Shown here: in pieces, positions 6,545-13,705 of the stretch
Numbering within the stretch: position 1 is the first letter of the stretch
Layout of the letters: every line of letters starts with the position of its first letter
Assembly: GCA_041691015.1 (NCBI GenBank)
Contig: JBEPVN010000028.1
Location: 1 to 24,612 of the forward strand
Direction of reading: 5' to 3'
Source: JBBSJT01 sp041691015
GTDB taxonomy: Bacteria; Chlamydiota; Chlamydiia; Chlamydiales; Parachlamydiaceae
DNA length: 24,612 nucleotides
Translations under genes and position numbers: made by a program
Notes under the pieces: generated by a model
The model's database searches: none
The model's input: the letters and a program-made list of their open reading frames with translations, nothing else
Told to the model about the DNA's origin: nothing

Positions 6545-6936
6545 GTAAGTGCGCCATTACTGGATTTCGGATTTTTTTGATTTTTTACCCGCAGGTCTTT
6601 GCCACCCTTTCTGACATCTTTCCGGTTTTTGTTTTGGGTTAAGGGAAGAAAATTTTTCTCCCCTTAACCAGTGAACATCGGATTGATCTGAAGTGTTTTG
6701 CTGACCATCGTCGCTTGCGACGAAGCGATGTTGCACAGCAACGTATAAGCGCGCACTTCGAAAATTTCTTCGTGAACGACCGATTGGTTTTTTCAATTCC
6801 AATCGCCGCGCCTGTAAAATTTTTGACAGATTGGTTGAGTAACGAGAGGAGAATTTTTTCTCCTCTCGTTACTTCTCTCTGCACAAAAAAAATCCTCAGA
6901 GTGAAAAAACCCAGCTAATGAGATCAACAACAAAAA
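6545..6936. repeat. Palindromic noncoding region, module B, part 1
   Basis: No credible gene. It contains hairpins at 6637-6669 (ggttaaggg... arms) and 6839-6872 (gtaacgagaggagaa with its perfect 15-bp complement), and the palindrome tcgtcgc-tt-gcgacga near 6707-6722. The block near 6712-6776 is an inverted version of sequence at 7500-7560, so this part is an inverted relative of the segment right of the 303-bp repeat. Segments are bounded by gtgcgc/gcgcac words. Confidence 0.6.
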
Positions 6937-7239
6937 AATCCAAAATCACCAAGTGCGCACTTAGGCGCGTTGGCGCCTTTCGAGCCTGACCGGCGGTTTA
7001 ATTGATTAATTTATGTAGAACATGGCGCAAAAAATTTTGTTAAAACGGCTCATCATTGGCGATTGATTTTTTCAATTCTCATAGAATTTCTCGTCAAAAT
7101 TTTGATTGGGTAATGGATTTTTTTGGATTAAACTCCCATAGTCAGCATCCGAAACAGAAATCATAAAAAAACTTAATTAAACCGCCGGTCAGGCTAAGAA
7201 GCGATGTATCGCATTAGTGCGCCATTCTGGATTTCGGAT
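6937..7239. repeat. 303-bp direct repeat, copy B
   Basis: Nearly identical to 16692-16994 and 23251-23553, and exactly the same length (aatccaaaatcaccaagtgc to ggatttcggat). It contains a 21-bp inverted repeat at 6983-7003 / 7175-7195 (agcctgaccggcggtttaat and complement) enclosing ~171 bp. No ORF is conserved in it. It occupies the same place in each module, so it belongs to the replicon backbone; it might be a recombination, resolution or partition site. Confidence 0.85.
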
Positions 7240-7600
7240 TTTTTTGATTTTTTTTCCTGCAACCCTTTCCATCTATTTTTTTGGAGCCTTCGGGTTTTGA
7301 TTTGGGGTGAAGTGGTAAAAACTTTTTACCACTTCATCGGATAGGTTCTATCGCTTGGCATGAAAAATTTTTGATGGGTTGGATGTTTGGACACCGGATT
7401 GGTCTGACAACGAAGGGGAATTTTATCCCCCTTCGTGCAGCCCCAACAGAAATTGATTTGATGATGGTCGCCTGACAGGTTTTGAAAAAACAAATCGACC
7501 GTTCACGGAGAAATTTTCGAAGTGCGCGCTTACACGTTGCTTTGCAACATCGCTTTGCCGCAAGCGGCCTAACCTTTCCAAGCCGAAGAAAAACCAGTGC
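7240..7600. repeat. Palindromic noncoding region, module B, part 2
   Basis: Hairpins at 7308-7336 (14-bp arms tgaagtggtaaaaa, 1-nt loop) and 7410-7436 (acgaagggg... arms), then the block gaagtgcgcgcttac-acgttgctttgcaac (7519-7550), which is repeated at 17272-17300 and 23731-23760. The open frames here follow the DNA repeats and are not convincing genes. Confidence 0.6.
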
Positions 7601-7706
7601 CAAGCAATGAAAAATTGTGATAAGGTTCGAGGTGACAGGGCTGCTATTTTTCTTCACGAAGCAACCCATGTTTCAAATCCAAAAAATACCCCATATCAAA
7701 AAATGC

Positions 7707-7794
7707 ACACAGAAGGCCGCCAGATGCCCTCTAAGGGAGTCGCCCATGTCTTGCCCTGTAAGATACAACAAAACGCTTGTACGGCCTTCTGTGT
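7707..7794. ncRNA. Candidate structured RNA or long hairpin, module B
   Basis: acacagaaggccg (7707-7719) is the exact reverse complement of cggccttctgtgt (7782-7794), with ccctctaaggg as an inner hairpin. Module A has a diverged counterpart at 23930-24011 (cagaaggcc/ggccttctg). No promoter was assigned; it may be an RNA or just a DNA cruciform. The remaining sequence of 7795-8008 holds nothing I can name. Confidence 0.35.
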
Positions 7795-8008
7795 GATTCT
7801 GACGGGCACTTAAAAGTGGATGTTAATGGTTTATTAACAACTTCTATTTTTTTGGGTGATTTTTGGCGGAAAATTTCATCCTGTGAAATTTATTTAGGAC
7901 AAGACCCCGCAAAGGCAAGAAAAATGCTATGGAACCCTTGGATTTCTGGTTAGTGGTTTATTACTAGCTCCTTAAGTTTTGGTTCTGGCTGCCTTGTTCC
8001 CTTCCCCA

Positions 8009-8283
8009 TGCTGATTGATGGGTTATCGAGGTTTACCCAACCCTTGATCCATTGCTAAGCCTAAAATCCTTTCACCAAAAAAATCGCTTGCATGGTAGTT
8101 AGTTTTTTTTGCTGTGTTATTTTCTCGGTCTGTCAGTTCTGGTTTTGGATCAAGGTTAGGAACTTTGAAAATTTTAATGATGGATGTTTCCGTGATCCAT
8201 TTTTGGATTTGTACACATGCGTTTTCCACAGCGAAAACGGTTTAGTACAAGTTTATAGTGTACTAAGTTTAAATACAGTTTAG
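8009..8283. other. Conserved origin-proximal segment with DnaA boxes, module B
   Basis: Shared with 17906-18165 and 24226-24489: blocks include ggttatcgaggtt, ttgctaagcctaaaa, cagttctggttttgga and gatggatgtttccg. At the iteron-facing end are ttgtacaca (8209-8217, a diverged box; ttgtccaca in the other copies) and ttttccaca (8222-8230), resembling DnaA boxes. It probably forms part of oriV. Confidence 0.65.
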
Positions 8284-8346
8284 GAAAACGAAAAACCAAA
8301 TTGAAAAACAAATAGTAAATTGATTTTTAACGTTTTTTTTTCAAAA

Positions 8347-8505
8347 AAAGTCCGCAAAATACCCCCCTAAAGTCCGCAAAATACCCCCCTAAAGTCCGCA
8401 AAATACCCCCCTAAAGTCCGCAAAATACCCCCCTAAATGAATAAGTTCTATTTTTATTCACAAATTTTGTCCACAAAATACAAAAAGTCCGCAAAATACC
8501 CCCCT
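8347..8505. repeat. Iteron array and DnaA boxes of origin B
   Basis: Four perfect head-to-tail 22-bp iterons with core gtccgcaaaatacccccct lie at 8347-8368, 8369-8390, 8391-8412 and 8413-8434. A fifth identical copy is at 8484-8505, 4 bp before the rep B stop. Between them are aaatgaataa and DnaA-box-like ttattcaca (8454-8462) and ttgtccaca (8467-8475). The core differs from the origin A and C iterons, which suggests each Rep has its own set. Confidence 0.9.
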
Positions 8506-8509
8506 ATTT

Positions 8510-9553
8510 TTACTGTATTTCATTAGGGTTTTGATCATTTGAAAGCATTTTGCTAATTTCTTTCCTCATATTTAGGAAACGGACGTATGTTTTTCCATCC
8601 TTCTCAATCCAATTCATGAAGTAAGCTGGTATATCATTATCAGATACAGCTTTTTTCAAATCATGCTTAAATTTCTTGAATTCCCGCTCGCTACCTGACT
8701 TTTCATAAATGGTTTCTACCAAAAAATCCCACTGGTTTTGATTGCCAACGTGCTTCCTTGCTGTTCTATAGAGAAATTTTTTAATGCCTGAAGTGATCTT
8801 AAAATATGCAGGATCAGTTTTTAACAAAGCTCCTTTCTTACAAGCTCCATCATAAAACCACTCTGAAAGTGTTATGCGAAACTCTTTAACATCCTTTCTT
8901 TCTGTATAACCCCAATTGTCAAGGAAACTGAACCCACTTTTATAACGGCAGTCTTCATTCCATATTGTTGTTTCTATAACTGTTGATTGGAGCCTTTTTA
9001 AGCTTTCTTCCAAATCTTCTTTTTGTTTTTTTCCGTCATGCCTGTGAAGTTCTTTAAGAAGCTCATGGCGAGGAATAACAATGGTTCTTGGTGGAATATC
9101 CTTATTAGAGTTAATAACTTCTTGTATCTTGCTCGCAACGCACATAATAATGTCCCAATCATATATACTTGCTAAATAGTGGCCTGTAAGGGGGGTTATT
9201 TTTACTTTAATGGAACCATCATGGTTATCATAAATCATAGGTGATGTTCTCTTTTTATATATAGATACCAATGGAACTCCCATAAATTCCATAACATCCC
9301 TTATGTCCCTTGGGTCGATTTTTACTTCTACCAGCTCTCCATTTATTGATTTTTTACGCCTTGCCTTTGTCTTGTATTTCTTGCTCTGTTTTTTTTCTTC
9401 AACATCTATTTTTAGTGCGGATTCCTGATCTATTGCTTGTTGTGATTGTGGTAAAATAACCTCTTGAACTTCCTCTCCTCCAAAACTTTTAGACAGTCGT
9501 CCCAAAAAATTGGAAATTGATTGCCTCATAGTTTTTACTATGGATTTACTCAT
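8510..9553 (-). CDS. repA: Plasmid replication initiator, RPA (RepA) family, copy B
   Basis: A 347-aa paralogue of the initiators at 245 and 18334, expected to bind the five iterons at 8347-8505. The N-terminal segment NFLGRLSKSFGGEEVQEVIL is shared; the acidic/Pro linker is shorter than in copy A. The core has PRDIRDVMEFMGVP, LASIYDWDIIM, DNWGYTERKDVKEF, LYRTARKHVGNQ and ETIYEKSGSE; here TLHEKSGS is changed to TIYEKSGS. ATG at 9553 is chosen because AGGAG lies 7 nt upstream; an in-frame ATG at 9577 is possible. Divergence from A and C, together with different iterons, suggests the copies diverged on separate plasmids before being joined. Confidence 0.9.
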   Translation of the reverse strand: MSKSIVKTMRQSISNFLGRLSKSFGGEEVQEVILPQSQQAIDQESALKIDVEEKKQSKKYKTKARRKKSINGELVEVKIDPRDIRDVMEFMGVPLVSIYKKRTSPMIYDNHDGSIKVKITPLTGHYLASIYDWDIIMCVASKIQEVINSNKDIPPRTIVIPRHELLKELHRHDGKKQKEDLEESLKRLQSTVIETTIWNEDCRYKSGFSFLDNWGYTERKDVKEFRITLSEWFYDGACKKGALLKTDPAYFKITSGIKKFLYRTARKHVGNQNQWDFLVETIYEKSGSEREFKKFKHDLKKAVSDNDIPAYFMNWIEKDGKTYVRFLNMRKEISKMLSNDQNPNEIQ

Positions 9554-9579
9554 AGTCTTTCTCCTGATATTTTTCATAA

Positions 9580-9608
9580 AACAAGCACCTCCCTAATCTT
9601 TTTGTCAA
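9580..9608 (-). promoter_or_regulatory. Candidate rep-proximal promoter, copy B
   Basis: TTGACA at 9603-9608 (minus), 50 nt before the rep B ATG, in the same attgacaaaaa context as copies A and C. A 17-nt spacer gives CTTGTT as a weak -10. Confidence 0.35.
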
Positions 9609-9618
9609 TACATAGAGC

Positions 9619-9653
9619 ATGGTAGACGTTGGATTATATGCCACGTCTACCAT
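9619..9653. promoter_or_regulatory. Intercistronic hairpin before rep B
   Basis: Perfect 11-bp inverted repeat atggtagacgt (9619-9629) / acgtctaccat (9643-9653), 13-nt loop. It occupies the same place as the unrelated-sequence hairpins at 1459-1484 and 19482-19508. Confidence 0.65.
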
Positions 9654-9677
9654 TCTATATTTTGGATATAATAGTAT

Positions 9678-10061
9678 TTATTCTTCTACCAACTCAGAGA
9701 GTCCAAACCCATGCTCTATGCAATATTCTCTACACCAGTCTCTTTTTATGGGTTCCAGATCAAGACGGCGTGTAAAAAGAAATTGTGTTATATGTTCCCT
9801 GTTTCCTTTGACGATTTCAACCAATCCCATTTCATTTTCAACAGCTTCCTTTTCTTTTGGAGTCAAAAAATCTTTCAAAGATGGGTTGCGGTAATACAGT
9901 GAGTAAAGGGTTTCATATCGACGGCGAATAAAACTCCATATTTTTTTCCCTGACTCTAATATCTTTCGTTTTTCTATAGCGTTTATGTACTCACAAGCGT
10001 CATGATAGTTTGTAAAAAGCTTACGTTTCCCATTTGTTGGGATGATTTGGATCATTGTCAT
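9678..10061 (-). CDS. Small WCRxYC-motif protein upstream of rep B
   Basis: A 127-aa paralogue of 1512-1913 and 19519-19911; family unknown. It shares with copy C the segment FLTPKEKEAVENEMGLVEI (copy C: FLTPKEQEAYENGLNLLE) and with both copies the C-terminal WCREYCIEHGFGLSE. The ATG at 10061 follows ttaaggaagaggaac, the RBS block common to all modules. It lies between the rep leader and rep B, so it probably shares their transcript. A regulatory role in replication is a guess from position only. Confidence 0.8.
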   Translation of the reverse strand: MTMIQIIPTNGKRKLFTNYHDACEYINAIEKRKILESGKKIWSFIRRRYETLYSLYYRNPSLKDFLTPKEKEAVENEMGLVEIVKGNREHITQFLFTRRLDLEPIKRDWCREYCIEHGFGLSELVEE

Positions 10062-10153
10062 TTTGATAGTTCCTCTTCCTTAAATGGTTCCATGCATTCC
10101 AAAAAGCAGCTACATTTAAGGCGTGTGCCTGTTTTAAAATGCAGCGCATTCTT

Positions 10154-10199
10154 GTGGCGGTAGGGAGGACGAAATAGACTATAACCTTCCTAACGCCAC
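10154..10199 (-). promoter_or_regulatory. Conserved leader hairpin II, module B
   Basis: gtggcggtagggagg (10154-10168) / ccttcctaacgccac (10185-10199), arms identical to module A with a different loop. Confidence 0.6.
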
Positions 10200-10205
10200 G
10201 CTAAT

Positions 10206-10230
10206 AAAAAAGGACAGAAATTATCTGTCC
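10206..10230 (-). terminator. Intrinsic terminator/attenuator in rep leader, module B
   Basis: Minus-strand ggacaga-taatt-tctgtcc is a perfect 7-bp stem followed by six T. Its first base overlaps the last base of the leader-peptide TAG. Confidence 0.75.
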
Positions 10231-10331
10231 TATTCCATGTTTAACGTTAGAAAAGAATATATTCGGCCTTCCAGCCACTTAAGGATTAACTTGAAGAATC
10301 GCCCGACGTGGGCTAGTTTTATTGCAGCCAT
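10230..10331 (-). CDS. Candidate leader peptide, module B
   Basis: A 33-codon ORF starting MAAIKLAHVGRFFKLILKWL and ending at TAG, whose last base is the first base of the terminator stem. GAGG precedes the ATG by 6 nt. It matches the module A and C leader ORFs over the first ~18 residues, then varies towards the stop. The tight stop/terminator contact in all three favours translation-dependent read-through control of rep. Confidence 0.55.
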   Translation of the reverse strand: MAAIKLAHVGRFFKLILKWLEGRIYSFLTLNME

Positions 10332-10395
10332 ATCAAACCTCATTTGTTTGGTTGGTTAGTGGCGCATAGGGTGTTCTATATCCTGTGCGTCACGC

Positions 10396-10414
10396 ATCAC
10401 GACCCATTCGTGAT
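10396..10414 (-). promoter_or_regulatory. 5' hairpin of rep leader RNA, module B
   Basis: atcacga-cccat-tcgtgat, a perfect 7-bp stem. Relative to module A (atcgcga/tcgcgat) a stem position is changed on both strands, keeping the pair. Confidence 0.6.
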
Positions 10415-10424
10415 ACCTCTTAAT

Positions 10425-10452
10425 CGTATAACGATCTCTTGGCGAAAGTCAA
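10425..10452 (-). promoter_or_regulatory. Rep operon leader promoter, module B
   Basis: Minus-strand TTGACT (10447-10452), 16-nt spacer, TATACG (10425-10430) then attaag; same as modules A and C. The -35 box lies 15 bp past the stop of the gene at 10468. Confidence 0.65.
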
Positions 10453-10467
10453 ACATTTGTCGCTTCT

Positions 10468-10821
10468 TCAAGACCAAAAATTCCACCATGGTTTTTTGCT
10501 AACCTTCGGCTTATAAACCATGTCAATCTTCTCGGACAAGCCTTCAATCTTACCACTCAAGCCCAAAAACAAGTTTGTTATGAATTCCTTATCGGGGGAC
10601 TCCTCAATACCACTGGTGAAAGGTTCAAGGTCAACGGTTTGCCCTTCCTCGATTTGACGTGTTTTAATGATGGCATGGATTACCCACTCTGCCACCTTCA
10701 CGTTATGTTTTGCAGCAGAATCTCTGGCCATTTCCCTAATCTCAGGTGAAATATTCATTAACATCCATGGCTTGTATTCCTGTTCTTTCCGCCCTTTTGT
10801 TGGCACTTTGTTTTTCTTCAT
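10468..10821 (-). CDS. Small ribbon-helix-helix-like protein, possible partition or repressor protein
   Basis: A 117-aa protein. The segment WMLMNISPEIREMARDSAAK followed by HNVKVAEWVIHAI has the strand-helix-helix pattern of RHH/Arc-like plasmid proteins. The middle (FITNLFLGLSGKIEGLSEKI) looks like a helix for oligomerisation, and the C-terminus is basic and tryptophan-rich (KKPWWNFWS), a common ending in alphaproteobacterial plasmid proteins. It is placed directly upstream of the rep B leader, where modules A and C carry toxin-antitoxin genes, suggesting a stability or copy-control role. No ParA-type ATPase lies nearby, so a partition role is uncertain. The start ATG at 10821 has GGGA about 9 nt upstream. 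Confidence 0.65.
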   Translation of the reverse strand: MKKNKVPTKGRKEQEYKPWMLMNISPEIREMARDSAAKHNVKVAEWVIHAIIKTRQIEEGQTVDLEPFTSGIEESPDKEFITNLFLGLSGKIEGLSEKIDMVYKPKVSKKPWWNFWS

Positions 10822-10979
10822 TGGCTATGTCCCTGTATTTAAGCGCTTTGTTTTATCCATACTATACCCTATTGGAAAATGTTTTTAGATATAAATTCAA
10901 GGTGTTGTAAAGTTTTCTATATGTTAAGATAAAAAATGATATGGTTTTTATAGTGAACTGGTAAGAAGGATTAGAAGTG

Positions 10980-11411
10980 ATGTACCCTAAACATGAAGAA
11001 GACGTTTATGGATGGGCTATTCATACCGCCCAACTTTTAAGGAACAAGCGAATGAATGAACTTGATTTTGATAATATCATTGAGGAGATGGAAGCCTTGG
11101 GACGTAGTGAAAAACACGAATTAATTAATCGCTTGTCTGTGCTTGTCTCCCACCTTCTCAAGTGGCAATATCAACCAACGATGAGAGGACATAGCTGGGT
11201 ATATTCCATCAAAGAACAAAGGAAGCAATCAAAGATTCATCTCAAGGATAATCCAAGCCTCAAAAGTAAATTAGATGATATTTTAATTGATGCCTATGAT
11301 GTGGCTATCTCAAAAGCTGCAAAAGAAACAACTTTAGACGAAAAATCATTTCCTCAAGAATGCCCCTATACATTCGATCAAATTATGAATGATGAGTTTT
11401 ATCCTGATTAG
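10980..11411 (+). CDS. DUF29 family protein
   Basis: A 143-aa protein that matches the DUF29 family along its whole length: an N-terminal EEDVYGWAIHTAQLLR, then ELDFDNIIEEMEALGRSEKH, LVSHLLKWQYQP, SWVYSIKEQR and the C-terminal FPQECPYTFDQIMNDEFYP. The biochemical function of DUF29 is unknown. It is common in cyanobacteria and proteobacteria, often on mobile elements. An AAGGA stands upstream of both a GTG (10977) and an ATG (10980); ATG is preferred. It is the only gene between the rep B block and the module joint at 11471, transcribed away from rep B. It could be an accessory stability gene of that module. Confidence 0.88.
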   Translation: MYPKHEEDVYGWAIHTAQLLRNKRMNELDFDNIIEEMEALGRSEKHELINRLSVLVSHLLKWQYQPTMRGHSWVYSIKEQRKQSKIHLKDNPSLKSKLDDILIDAYDVAISKAAKETTLDEKSFPQECPYTFDQIMNDEFYPD

Positions 11412-11429
11412 TCTAAAGCAATCTAAAAA

Positions 11430-11462
11430 AAGCTCCCCGAAAAAGTCTTTTGCGGGGGGCTT
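11430..11462. terminator. Terminator between DUF29 gene and secreted protein gene
   Basis: aagctccccgaaaaag (11430-11445) pairs imperfectly with cttttgcggggggctt (11447-11462); the A-run on the left is a T-tract for minus-strand transcripts. It is a decayed relative of 3032-3064 and serves the gene at 11512. Confidence 0.75.
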
Positions 11463-11470
11463 GTGACCAT

Positions 11471-11485
11471 CTGATTTAGAATCAG
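11471..11485. repeat. Module-boundary palindrome, copy 2
   Basis: ctgatttagaatcag, a perfect 6-3-6 palindrome, 8 bp right of the terminator at the joint between module B genes (DUF29) and module C cargo. Confidence 0.6.
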
Positions 11486-11511
11486 GTAGTCAATATCAAT
11501 TCCTTAATAGT

Positions 11512-12144
11512 CTAGTATATTAATTGCCATAGTTTAACATTTTTAATCCCAAAAACTTGCTGTGGATCGTTTGTTATTCCACCGACAATAGAGAGATAGA
11601 ACCTTTGACCAAAATCTGACCCAATATCCTCATGAGCTGTAAACTCAACGCTTAATGGCTCCCAATTACCACTACCTGTATGATGAGAAGATTGAGCTTG
11701 TTTTTTACCATTAAAAATACCATCGTCTTCTTTATAGTTCCAAGCACCATAAACGTAAGCGATGCGAGCTCCTGAAACCAGACTTTTTATATCTGCTGAC
11801 AATAAAAATTTTTTCCCTATAAATCTTCCCAGTTCTGGAACTGAACGATAAAAATTATGATAAGCTCCTTTAATTTCTATCTCTCCAATACTTTTTTTTT
11901 CAATAGTAAGGGGAAAATATTCCGAACGTTTTCCTCCCGGTCTATCCTCTGCTGAACAGTCTGCCAAAAACCACCCATCAGGGATATTACTCTCGTTATT
12001 GGGGTTAGAAAACATATTACACGTAAAATCAAAATTTAAACTAGATCTTTCAATATTTCCTTCCATCCCTTGAGCCTGTGACCATAAAACAGAAACCAGA
12101 CAACAAATGGCTATGGACAGGATTTTCAATTTGTTTACCTTCAC
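11512..12144 (-). CDS. Secreted beta-rich protein, possible carbohydrate-binding domain
   Basis: A 210-aa protein with a Sec signal peptide (MKVNKLKILSIAICCLVSVL, likely cleaved near SQAQG). The mature part is beta-strand rich and ends in a pattern like CBM/galactose-binding beta-sandwiches (KKFLLSADIKS, GNWEPLSVEFTAHED, RFYLSIVGG, FGIKNVKLWQL). I cannot assign a specific family. Translation starts at GTG (12144) behind a good AAGGAG. The signal peptide, RBS region and ~300 bp of upstream DNA are closely related to those of the GTPase-jacalin gene at 3403-5616, while the mature proteins are unrelated. Both have lectin- or CBM-like parts, so both may recognise glycans, but this is inference. 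Confidence 0.75.
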   Translation of the reverse strand: MKVNKLKILSIAICCLVSVLWSQAQGMEGNIERSSLNFDFTCNMFSNPNNESNIPDGWFLADCSAEDRPGGKRSEYFPLTIEKKSIGEIEIKGAYHNFYRSVPELGRFIGKKFLLSADIKSLVSGARIAYVYGAWNYKEDDGIFNGKKQAQSSHHTGSGNWEPLSVEFTAHEDIGSDFGQRFYLSIVGGITNDPQQVFGIKNVKLWQLIY

Positions 12145-12459
12145 GATTTATCTCCTTAAAGTTTATTTAAAACGCAAGTTAACAGGGATAAACATATTGA
12201 AAAACCAACCTTAAAACAATGCGGAAAATTTCGTTACGTGTGGTATTGGCGCCCCGTCAAAATACCAGATCGTCGGCTGTTTCCGGCGGCGACCTCAATT
12301 GACAAACCGATATGTACGGCCGACAACAGGCGAACCGTAACCGCCGAAAATATATTTTGTTAGCGCGGCGTTAGAAAGAAAAACAAAAAACACCAATCGT
12401 GCCTGTTTTTTGACCTTGACCCCCAGTGGTTGTAAGCACGCTGGTTAGCGACCCTTATC
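12145..12459 (-). other. Conserved upstream region of secreted-cargo gene (module C), interrupted by transposon
   Basis: Related to 5617-5953 block by block (aaccaaccttaaaacaatg, gcggaaaatttcgtt, atcgtcggctgtttccggcgg). It ends at the transposon; its continuation lies at 16323 onward, where aaaacttatccacagtttt matches cagaacttgcccacagtttt of module B. Presumably it holds the cargo promoter, not placed. No gene is supported here. Confidence 0.6.
12454..12459. repeat. Target site duplication, left copy
   Basis: cttatc directly before the transposon end; repeated at 16323-16328 after the other end. The intact relative of the site in module B (near 5944-5950) shows one copy only. Confidence 0.8.
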
Positions 12460-12653
12460 TGTAGCGGCCCGCACTTATAAATCGTCAGGACCGCTTTCAT
12501 CCGCTTTTTCTGGCCCACAATAAGTGACCCTATAAATTCCCTCCGGCCCACATTAATTGACTTTGAGACCACATTATTTGCACCTGGCCCACTTTCATCT
12601 TTCTCCGGCCCACATTATTTGCACCTGGATTGTCGGTATTAAACGACCGTTTT
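12460..12653. repeat. Left terminal inverted repeat of transposon
   Basis: 194 bp, an exact reverse complement of 16129-16322 as read by eye. It contains several ggcccaca(t/a)taa-type sub-repeats at 19-33 bp spacing. Confidence 0.88.
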
Positions 12654-12730
12654 AATAGACAAAAATAGTCTGTATAAAATGACATTTAATTTCATCGAAT
12701 TTTTCAGGATATAACGTGTAACAATCCGTT

Positions 12731-13705
12731 TTATACAACACCCAATTTTTGGATTTCCCTCTGAAACTCTTGGGCACGTTCAGAACTAATCTGTCCATGA
12801 AGAAATGAATTTACTTCGCTCATTGGCGCACTTAACACATTGCACAAAGCTCTTTTGTTGTAACCGTAACGGGTCAGTTTAGCCTCAAGATCGTTGATAT
12901 CGGGAGACAATACATTTTCTACCACTTCAACAGAAACAGGTTTTTGTCCAATCTGATAAGCATCCTCTAAAGATTGCCAGGCATAATAACCAATTTGCAA
13001 AGGAGTAACCAATCTTTCAGCCAGTAAATTTATCGCCTCTTCACTGAAAATATCGGTTGGTTTGATAGCTGTTTTACTGCATTGAGTAAGTACCCATTCA
13101 ATGTACTGCTTCTCAAACCCCTGAATCCCATTGAGACTAAAAATACGGGTGCGTGATCCAATTTCTTCCATACTTGGGCGTCGTAGGTCATTTCTGAGCT
13201 TTGGGTGTCCAACAAGGATAACAGAGAGTGTTCCCTCGCCGTCCTGAACTACCTCTATCAACCTCTTTAATCCAACCAGTGTGTGGCCATTTAAATCATG
13301 GGCTTCATCAATAAATAAGGCTATTGGTTTACGAGATTTTCGAATGAGGTCTTGTAGTGTCCGTTCCCTCTTTTCAGCTTGCGTGGGTACTTTAAAATTC
13401 TTGTTGGGGTTGGGGACTAAATCTGCAAACAATGCAGTAATCAACGTCCCGAGTGTGACACGATCCTTCTCAACAGAAAGTGATTTTGCAATAAGGATTT
13501 CTTTTTCCTTTAAAATGGCTGACTGGATTAGCCGCAGGGTAATTGTCTTGCCAATCCCTATAACTCCCGTAATGGCAATAAGGCCCCCAGAAGGAATTGC
13601 GGCCTTTACATCTTCCAATGTTCGTTGGTAGTGTTCGGTCTCAAAATATCCGGCGCTCTGAAACTCTTTGTTCAGCCCAAAAAAATCCATGATTTCATTA
13701 TACAT
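12731..13705 (-). CDS. Transposition AAA ATPase (TniB/ExeA-like)
   Basis: A 324-aa ATPase that would select or activate target DNA for the transposase. Walker A GVIGIGKT lies near residue ~44, Walker B ALFIDEAHDL near ~150, then a sensor-like SVILVGHPKLR and an arginine-rich GSRTRIF. The C-terminus is helical. The order fits the TniB/MuB/ExeA type AAA group. Its ATG overlaps the transposase stop (TAATG), so the two are translationally coupled. It is the last gene of the resolvase-transposase-ATPase operon; about 80 bp separate its stop from the left terminal repeat. Confidence 0.88.
   Translation of the reverse strand: MYNEIMDFFGLNKEFQSAGYFETEHYQRTLEDVKAAIPSGGLIAITGVIGIGKTITLRLIQSAILKEKEILIAKSLSVEKDRVTLGTLITALFADLVPNPNKNFKVPTQAEKRERTLQDLIRKSRKPIALFIDEAHDLNGHTLVGLKRLIEVVQDGEGTLSVILVGHPKLRNDLRRPSMEEIGSRTRIFSLNGIQGFEKQYIEWVLTQCSKTAIKPTDIFSEEAINLLAERLVTPLQIGYYAWQSLEDAYQIGQKPVSVEVVENVLSPDINDLEAKLTRYGYNKRALCNVLSAPMSEVNSFLHGQISSERAQEFQREIQKLGVV

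Noticed and set aside
6557..6918. Overlapping short frames on both strands
   Set aside because: They lie in the palindromic repeat region, share no conserved product and contain hairpin sequence.
7334..7669. Open frame on the minus strand with counterparts at 16969-17322 and 23587-23817 (shared KRALRKFLRE segment)
   Set aside because: Similarity follows the DNA repeat and is lost at both ends; composition is Cys/Lys/Phe-rich and the frame crosses strong hairpins. No RBS.
8023..8229. 68-aa minus-strand frame in the conserved origin segment
   Set aside because: DNA is conserved in modules A and C but the reading frame is not.
8347..8434. Regular 22-bp repeats considered as a CRISPR array
   Set aside because: Repeats are directly adjacent with no spacers; they are replication iterons next to rep.
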